10,801 bases of DNA from an uncultured Eubacterium sp. Lineage in GTDB: Bacteria > Bacillota > Clostridia > Peptostreptococcales > Anaerovoracaceae. This document shows, in pieces, positions 6,711-10,801 of this stretch. The stretch is from assembly GCA_900543485.1 (NCBI GenBank), contig UQRM01000049.1, forward strand, positions 1 to 10,801, in the 5' to 3' direction. The position numbers and the translations under genes are program-made. Position 1 is the stretch's first letter. Every line of letters starts with the position of its first letter. The notes below the pieces were generated by a model, which did not search any database, was not told the origin of the DNA, and saw only the letters and a program-made list of their open reading frames with translations.

Positions 6711-7633
6711 TTTCCGAGATACTCACATCACTCGTGATGATATTTCTTCTCATCATTCCCGGGATAATATTCAGAAAGAAAGACATTATTTCCGCTGCAC
6801 AGAGCGATGGCATCTCATCTTTGGCAGTCAATATCACATGGCCTTGTCTTGTGGTGGATGCCATGCAGATGGACTTCAGTGCCGCGGTCTTGAAAGACAG
6901 CGGGTACATGATGGCTGCAGCCATGGTGGTCTTCGCTATGACGGCAGTGGTGACACTGGTGCTGTCAAAGCTCCTCAGACTGGACAATAGCAAGAGATAT
7001 ATAACAGCGTTCATGCTGCTGTTCGGCAACACCGGATTTATAGGTATCCCGGTCATCAGAGCACTTTACGGGACGGAAGCCGTGTTTTTTGCCGCTATTT
7101 TGGAGATGGTCAACGATGTGGTCATATTTACGATCGGCATGATGCTGATACAGATGTCTGCCGGAGCGAAGCTCAGATTCGAGCCCAAACTGTTCCTCAA
7201 CCCCGGGCTCATAGGAGTCATCGTCGGCCTGCTGCTGTTTCTGCTGGATATCCGCCTGCCGGAAGTCATAGGGGGAGCCGTGGAAATGGTTGGGGATGCC
7301 ACGACGCCGCTGACCATGTTTCTCATAGGATATCAGCTGGGCGGCCTCAAAGCGAAGGAAATATTGAAGGACGCCTCTATATATGTCATATCATTTACCA
7401 AGCTGCTGATAGTGCCGGTTCTGGCTCTCATCGTCCTCAGAGTAGCTGTGGGAGATTTTTCCCTGTTGGAAAAAGTGTTGATAATGAGTTTCGCTATGCC
7501 GGCAGGCTCCGTATCGGTCATATTCAGTCAGCAGTACAGAGGGGAGACTGCCTTCGCCACCAAAACAGTGCTTCTTTCGACGTTGTTTTCCATAGTGACC
7601 ATACCTGTGTTTGCTGTAATGATGGAGATGTAA
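6704..7633 (+). CDS. AEC-family (auxin efflux carrier-like) transporter
   Basis: This 309-residue membrane protein has about ten hydrophobic segments and the marks of the bacterial AEC family: an N-terminal NITWPCLV (43-50), FGNTGFIGIP (107-116), DATTPLTMFLIG (198-209), and a C-terminal MPAGSVSVIFSQQY followed by TKTVLLSTLFSIVTIP. AEC proteins carry small organic anions such as malate or malonate in some bacteria; most are uncharacterised. Its ATG overlaps the thiD stop by seven bases, and GGGAGG (6687-6692) precedes it, so it should be co-transcribed and coupled with the thiamine genes and repressed by TPP. I infer a thiamine-related substrate such as a pyrimidine, thiazole or pathway by-product; sequence alone does not show which. 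It does not resemble ThiT, PnuT or ABC-type thiamine transporters. Confidence 0.92.
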   Translation: MVISEILTSLVMIFLLIIPGIIFRKKDIISAAQSDGISSLAVNITWPCLVVDAMQMDFSAAVLKDSGYMMAAAMVVFAMTAVVTLVLSKLLRLDNSKRYITAFMLLFGNTGFIGIPVIRALYGTEAVFFAAILEMVNDVVIFTIGMMLIQMSAGAKLRFEPKLFLNPGLIGVIVGLLLFLLDIRLPEVIGGAVEMVGDATTPLTMFLIGYQLGGLKAKEILKDASIYVISFTKLLIVPVLALIVLRVAVGDFSLLEKVLIMSFAMPAGSVSVIFSQQYRGETAFATKTVLLSTLFSIVTIPVFAVMMEM

Positions 7634-7699
7634 AGGCGTACCAACAGATACAGTCATCGGATCTCGTTTTCGGACGATATACGGTAGTTTTTCGGAGCG

Positions 7700-7951
7700 A
7701 TATGCCTAAGAAGGGCTTTTCGGGAGGCCATTTTTGGCATAATTTCCATGTTTCGAAGGTACTGACAGAGGATGATATGCCAAATCATACTGTTGAAACA
7801 TGGATCATAGGCATTATTCCTTTTCTGTTGAGAAGAAATATGCTAAAAAGCTTGGTGCAAATATTATCTTTTGGCATATTAGTTTTCGGGAAGGTCACTC
7901 CATTCATGTATTTATGCCTAATGAAAGGGAAAAAGCTGATGTTTTGGCATA
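7700..7951 (+). repeat. Array of four inverted-repeat units (TATGCC...GGCATA)
   Basis: The motif TATGCC and its complement GGCATA alternate four times. Forward copies are at 7701, 7776, 7839 (TATGCT) and 7913; reverse copies are at 7736, 7810 (GGCATT), 7873 and 7946. Same-orientation spacing is about 63-75 bases, and each pair could form a hairpin with a loop of 18 or more bases. The best is unit 3, where AATATGCTAAAA (7837-7848) pairs with TTTTGGCATATT (7869-7880), twelve pairs with one G-U. Unit 2 is weak. Loops differ between units, though units 1 and 3 share GTTT(T)CG..AAGGT downstream of the hairpin. Function unknown. Confidence 0.55.
7704..7735 (+). terminator. Possible terminator of the thiamine operon
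   Basis: GCCT (7704-7707) pairs with AGGC (7725-7728). After a small internal loop, GAAG (7710-7713) pairs with TTTC (7718-7721). A TTTTT run follows (7731-7735). The stem is imperfect and overlaps hairpin unit 1 of the array, so the same bases have an alternative fold. It is 71 bases after the AEC gene, and I see no better terminator there. Confidence 0.3.
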
Positions 7952-8014
7952 TCCGACATCTGCGAGAGAAGGCAGCCCTCTGTGAACTTAGCATGAATTT
8001 AACATATAAAGATA

Positions 8015-8043
8015 TTCCATTTTGTGGAGAAATAAGGTATACT
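8015..8043 (+). promoter_or_regulatory. Weak candidate promoter for the DUF21-CBS gene
   Basis: TATACT (8038-8043, 5 of 6 at -10) has a poor -35 (TTCCAT) 17 bases upstream. It is placed sensibly in AT-rich DNA about 58 bases before the start codon, but the match is weak. Confidence 0.3.
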
Positions 8044-8067
8044 GATTAATTGATAATTACAATGCGA

Positions 8068-8100
8068 TAAGTGTCTGTCGAAAGGGGAGAATCGCACTTA
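8068..8100 (+). promoter_or_regulatory. Hairpin enclosing the ribosome binding site
   Basis: TAAGTG (8068-8073) and CACTTA (8095-8100) are perfect complements. The SD AAAGGGGAG (8081-8089) lies in the loop, and the ATG at 8102 is immediately after the stem. The linear distance from SD to ATG is unusually long (12 bases). Folding would shorten the effective spacing or gate initiation. Confidence 0.3.
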
Positions 8101-8101
8101 A

Positions 8102-9352
8102 ATGGACAGTGACAGCAGTGGATATATATTGATAATGGTAGCCCTGATCGCGGTAATGGCATATTTGTCAGCTGTCGGCTCGGCATTTTCATCGGCTGAC
8201 GGAAGCAAGCTGAAAACAATGGCGGACAGTGGGGACAGAAAAGCTGACAGAGCGCTGAAAGTCATAGCGGGACGGGATAAATTGAGGGTATCTATCCTTA
8301 CGATGAATACTGTATTGGTGACAGTCGTTACAGCTATGAGCACCGCCTTATCGATGCATCTGTGGGGAGCGCTGGGAGCAGTGCTTGCCGCCGCGGCGAC
8401 CGCAGTCATTTCCATATTGTGCTGCGTTGCATTTGGCGCCGTAGGGGAGGCCAGGGCGGAGCGGCTTGCGAAAGTGTCGGTCACAGCTATCAGAGCTGTG
8501 GAGACTGTGTTGATCCCGGTCAGCGTTCCTCTCGTCAGGATGAAACGGCGGATCTCGAGGCCGCTCAGCGATGACGGAGAGATGGCGGTCACTGAAGAAG
8601 AGATACTGACTATGCTTGAGAAAGCTGAGAATGCCGGAAGCATAGAAGAAGAGCATAGTGAGCTGATACAGAAAGCGATAGGATTCTATGATCTGGTCGT
8701 GGAAGATGTGATGACGCCGAGACCAACTATATGCGCTGTCAATTCTGAATGCTCCAATGACGATCTGGCGGAAACTTTCAGGAGGACAGGATACAGCAGA
8801 CTGCCGGTTTATGAAGAAGACATGGATAGAATAGTAGGCGTCGTGAACCAGAAGGATTTTCACAATCATGTGATGGGGACGACCAGGAGCATCATGGACT
8901 ATATAGTACCGGTGATATTCGTCAGCACGACCATGAAAATATCGGAGCTGCTTCAAAAAATGCAGGAGATGAAGATACATATGGCTGTGGTGATAGACGA
9001 ATATGGAGGTACAGAAGGGCTCATAACAGTGGAGGACATCGTTGAAGAGCTGGTGGGAGAGATATTCGACGAACACGACGCTGTGGTTTCGAAGGATATC
9101 CTGCCGCTGCAAAATGGCAGTTACAGAGTGAAGTGCGGCACTAATATCAATAAGCTTTTCGAATATTTCGGTATAGAAGAGATACCTGATGTGGTCACGG
9201 TCAATGGTTGGGTAGTCATGAATCTGGACAAGATGCCGGAGAAAAATGATACCTTTGAAACGGTGGCGGACGGCAGAAGGATGAAAGTGAGAGTAACGAA
9301 AGCTGACGGGAGAAAGGCTGTGGAAATAAACCTCAAAGTGGAAGAGGCGTAA
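8102..9352 (+). CDS. DUF21-CBS-CorC (hemolysin C/CNNM-like) membrane protein
   Basis: This 416-residue protein has the layout of the CorC/HlyC/CNNM family. A DUF21 membrane domain (about residues 5-150, hydrophobic segments near 8-30, 65-87 and 88-115) comes first. A linker with [26 protein letters not shown] follows, then a CBS pair: the first starts near VMTPRPTI (203), and the second contains [20 protein letters not shown] (297-316). Last is a CorC/HlyC domain (about 335-412). CBS domains bind adenine nucleotides, and family members act in Mg2+/Co2+ transport or its regulation. The soluble part is textbook, but the DUF21 part is divergent. The usual ASETA-like stretch reads SSADGS (30-35), and the usual GE(I/V)xPK reads GAVGEA (112-117). 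A TAA directly precedes the ATG, so this is the first possible start. secA follows after 19 bases, suggesting co-transcription. Confidence 0.9.
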   Translation: MDSDSSGYILIMVALIAVMAYLSAVGSAFSSADGSKLKTMADSGDRKADRALKVIAGRDKLRVSILTMNTVLVTVVTAMSTALSMHLWGALGAVLAAAATAVISILCCVAFGAVGEARAERLAKVSVTAIRAVETVLIPVSVPLVRMKRRISRPLSDDGEMAVTEEEILTMLEKAENAGSIEEEHSELIQKAIGFYDLVVEDVMTPRPTICAVNSECSNDDLAETFRRTGYSRLPVYEEDMDRIVGVVNQKDFHNHVMGTTRSIMDYIVPVIFVSTTMKISELLQKMQEMKIHMAVVIDEYGGTEGLITVEDIVEELVGEIFDEHDAVVSKDILPLQNGSYRVKCGTNINKLFEYFGIEEIPDVVTVNGWVVMNLDKMPEKNDTFETVADGRRMKVRVTKADGRKAVEINLKVEEA

Positions 9353-9371
9353 GGAAGGAGAAAAGTTCGCA

Positions 9372-10801
9372 ATGGGATTGATAGAGAAGATCTTTGGAGA
9401 TCTCAACGAAAAGGAAGTAAAGAAAGTTTCGAAGATAGCCGATAAAGTCATGGCATATGAAAAGGAAATGGAAGCGCTTACGGACGATCAGCTGCGTGAG
9501 AAGACTGCGGAATTCAAAAAGCGCGTCCAGGAGGACGGAGAGTCGCTGGACGATATATTGCCTGAGGCATTCGCCGTATGCCGGGAAGGTGCATGGAGAA
9601 GTCTGGGCATGAAGCATTTCTACGTTCAGGTGATAGGTGGTATCGTGCTCCATCAGGGCAGGATATCCGAGATGAAGACAGGTGAAGGTAAGACCCTCGT
9701 GGCGACGCTGCCGGCCTACCTCAACGCGCTGGAAGGAAAGGGCGTCCACGTGGTCACCGTCAACGATTATCTGGCAAAGCGTGATATGGAATGGATGGGC
9801 AAACTCTATACATTCCTGGGGCTCACGGTAGGATGCGTGATACATGGCATTTCCGAAGCTGACAGGAGAGCCGCTTATCAGGCGGATATCACTTATGGGA
9901 CCAATAATGAGTACGGTTTCGATTATCTGCGCGATAATATGGTGATCTATAAGGAAGCTATGATGCAGCGCGAGCTGAACTATGCCATTATAGACGAGGT
10001 GGATTCGATCCTCATAGATGAGGCCAGGACGCCGCTGATAATATCGGGAAAAGGCGACAAGTCCACTGATATGTACAGGAGAGCAGACGGCTTCGTCAGG
10101 ACCCTCAGGAAAGATGATGATTTTACAATTGAGGAAAAGGATAAACAGATAGCACTCACCGACGAAGGTGTGGAAAAATGCGAAAAGTATTTTGGGGTGG
10201 AAAACTTTGCTGACCCGGAGAATATGGAAATCAACCATCACGTGCTCCAGGCGCTGAAGGCAAGGAACATGATGAAGAGAGATGTTGATTATATCGTAAA
10301 AGATGGTGAGATAATCATCGTAGATGAGTTTACGGGACGTCTCATGTTCGGGCGAAGATACAGCGATGGTCTTCACCAGGCTATCGAAGCGAAGGAAGGC
10401 GTGCTGGTCCGCTCTGAGTCCAGGACACTGGCGACCATAACGCTGCAGAATTATTTCAGGATGTATCAGAAACTGGCAGGAATGACAGGTACAGCAAAGA
10501 CGGAAGAAAGCGAGTTCAGAGACATCTATAATATGGATGTAGTTGTGATACCGACCAACAAACCGGTTATCAGAGAAGACTTGCAGGATGCTGTTTATGC
10601 TACGGAGCACGGCAAGTACAAGTCTATCGTAGACAGGGTGGAAGAGGCTCATAAAAAGGGACAGCCGGTTTTGGTAGGTACCATTTCCATAGAAAAATCC
10701 GAGCTGATAGCTGATGCTCTTAAAAAGCGCGGTATCAAAGACTTTAATGTGCTGAACGCCAAGCAGCATGAGAAGGAAGCGCAGATAATCGCTGAGGCGG
10801 G
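9372..10801 (+). CDS. secA: Preprotein translocase ATPase SecA (5' part, cut by window end)
   Basis: SecA is the motor that drives unfolded preproteins through SecYEG. The window holds the first 476 codons of about 800-900. Visible are the Q/Walker A region MKTGEGKT (101-108), Walker B IDEVD (207-211), the following [12 protein letters not shown] (215-226), and the preprotein cross-linking domain (about 227-350). Then come VDEFTGR (317-323), [41 protein letters not shown] (352-375) and the start of the second nucleotide-binding domain ([13 protein letters not shown]). The frame is open to the last base with no sign of damage. The ATG at 9372 has AAGGAAGGAG (9351-9360) upstream, at a rather long distance. 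Clostridial secA often follows hpf/raiA; here the upstream neighbour is the DUF21-CBS gene. Confidence 0.98.
   Translation, partial: MGLIEKIFGDLNEKEVKKVSKIADKVMAYEKEMEALTDDQLREKTAEFKKRVQEDGESLDDILPEAFAVCREGAWRSLGMKHFYVQVIGGIVLHQGRISEMKTGEGKTLVATLPAYLNALEGKGVHVVTVNDYLAKRDMEWMGKLYTFLGLTVGCVIHGISEADRRAAYQADITYGTNNEYGFDYLRDNMVIYKEAMMQRELNYAIIDEVDSILIDEARTPLIISGKGDKSTDMYRRADGFVRTLRKDDDFTIEEKDKQIALTDEGVEKCEKYFGVENFADPENMEINHHVLQALKARNMMKRDVDYIVKDGEIIIVDEFTGRLMFGRRYSDGLHQAIEAKEGVLVRSESRTLATITLQNYFRMYQKLAGMTGTAKTEESEFRDIYNMDVVVIPTNKPVIREDLQDAVYATEHGKYKSIVDRVEEAHKKGQPVLVGTISIEKSELIADALKKRGIKDFNVLNAKQHEKEAQIIAEA

Larger units (their letters stand above)
7634..8101 (+). other. Low-GC intergenic region without a convincing gene
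   Basis: These 468 bases separate the thiamine operon from the DUF21-CBS gene and are visibly richer in A/T than the flanking genes. They contain near-direct repeats of TTTTCGGA..CGATAT (7667-7680 and 7689-7703) and the inverted-repeat array described separately. They also hold a 10-base inverted repeat TCCATGTTTC/GAAACATGGA (7745-7754 and 7795-7804), a weak promoter, and an SD-bearing hairpin before 8102. Open frames exist (115 codons from 7702, 61 from 7800), but they lack family features, have poor ribosome sites and are better explained by the repeats. It may be a decayed gene or a structured RNA. Confidence 0.6.

Noticed and set aside
7700..7951. CRISPR array or integron-type attachment sites
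   Set aside because: Repeats are short, imperfect inverted pairs with unequal spacing, not direct repeats of 24-40 bases with uniform spacers. There are no cas or integrase genes nearby.
7800..7985. Possible 61-residue protein in another frame of the same gap
   Set aside because: It looks slightly protein-like (IIFWHISFREGHSIHVFMPN), but a stop codon lies two codons before its ATG, no SD is seen, and its shared FWH and MPN strings come from the DNA repeats. A relic of a gene remains possible.
7702..8049. Possible 115-residue protein in the intergenic gap
   Set aside because: The only SD-like bases (GGAG at 7694-7697) are four bases from the ATG, composition is odd (many His, Phe, Trp, Lys), and the frame is built on the TATGCC/GGCATA repeats. 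No family recognised.
8348..9451. Open frame of 367 codons on the minus strand
   Set aside because: Antisense to the DUF21-CBS gene and the secA start. The product is His/Phe/Tyr-rich with no recognisable domain.
9333..10769. Open frame of 478 codons on the minus strand
   Set aside because: It lies wholly antisense to secA, whose sense-strand translation has every SecA motif. The antisense protein shows no family features and has no SD; it is a by-product of secA codon use.

Overview
The window looks like chromosomal DNA from an anaerobic member of the Clostridia (Bacillota). The evidence is Shine-Dalgarno sites of the AGGAGG type, TTG starts, heavy use of ATA and AGA/AGG codons, an oxygen-sensitive ThiH instead of ThiO, the compact ThiF without CxxC pairs, and a TPP riboswitch that works by transcription termination. 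A family-level guess would be inference only. I see no insertion sequence, phage gene, CRISPR array or origin.

Layout. Bases 1-88 hold a tRNA-Ser(GGA) on the minus strand with its own promoter. A lone EamA/DMT-family transporter follows (276-1208, plus). Directly after its stop codon is a strong promoter (TTGCTT-17-TATAAT), then a TPP riboswitch, a candidate antiterminator and an intrinsic terminator (1214-1416). These control an eight-gene thiamine operon: thiS, thiF, thiG, thiH, a TenI-type thiazole tautomerase, thiE, thiD and an AEC-family transporter (1495-7633). A 468-base low-GC gap (7634-8101) has no convincing gene but contains four inverted-repeat units built on TATGCC/GGCATA. Last come a DUF21-CBS-CorC membrane protein (8102-9352) and the 5' part of secA (9372 to the window end).

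How the genes work together. ThiF adenylates the C-terminus of ThiS, which becomes a thiocarboxylate sulfur donor. ThiH makes dehydroglycine from tyrosine by radical SAM chemistry. ThiG joins both with deoxyxylulose phosphate into a thiazole phosphate tautomer, and TenI aromatises it. ThiD supplies pyrimidine pyrophosphate by phosphorylating HMP or HMP-P, and ThiE joins the two halves into thiamine phosphate. thiC, thiM and thiL are not in this window, so the pyrimidine must be made by a distant thiC or salvaged. The AEC transporter overlaps thiD and shares its control, so it is a candidate carrier for a thiamine-related compound or precursor.

Most of the window is conventional. The parts most worth a second look are the AEC transporter in the riboswitch-controlled operon, the inverted-repeat array, the divergent DUF21 membrane domain, and the mutually exclusive antiterminator/terminator pairing that can be read from the leader.
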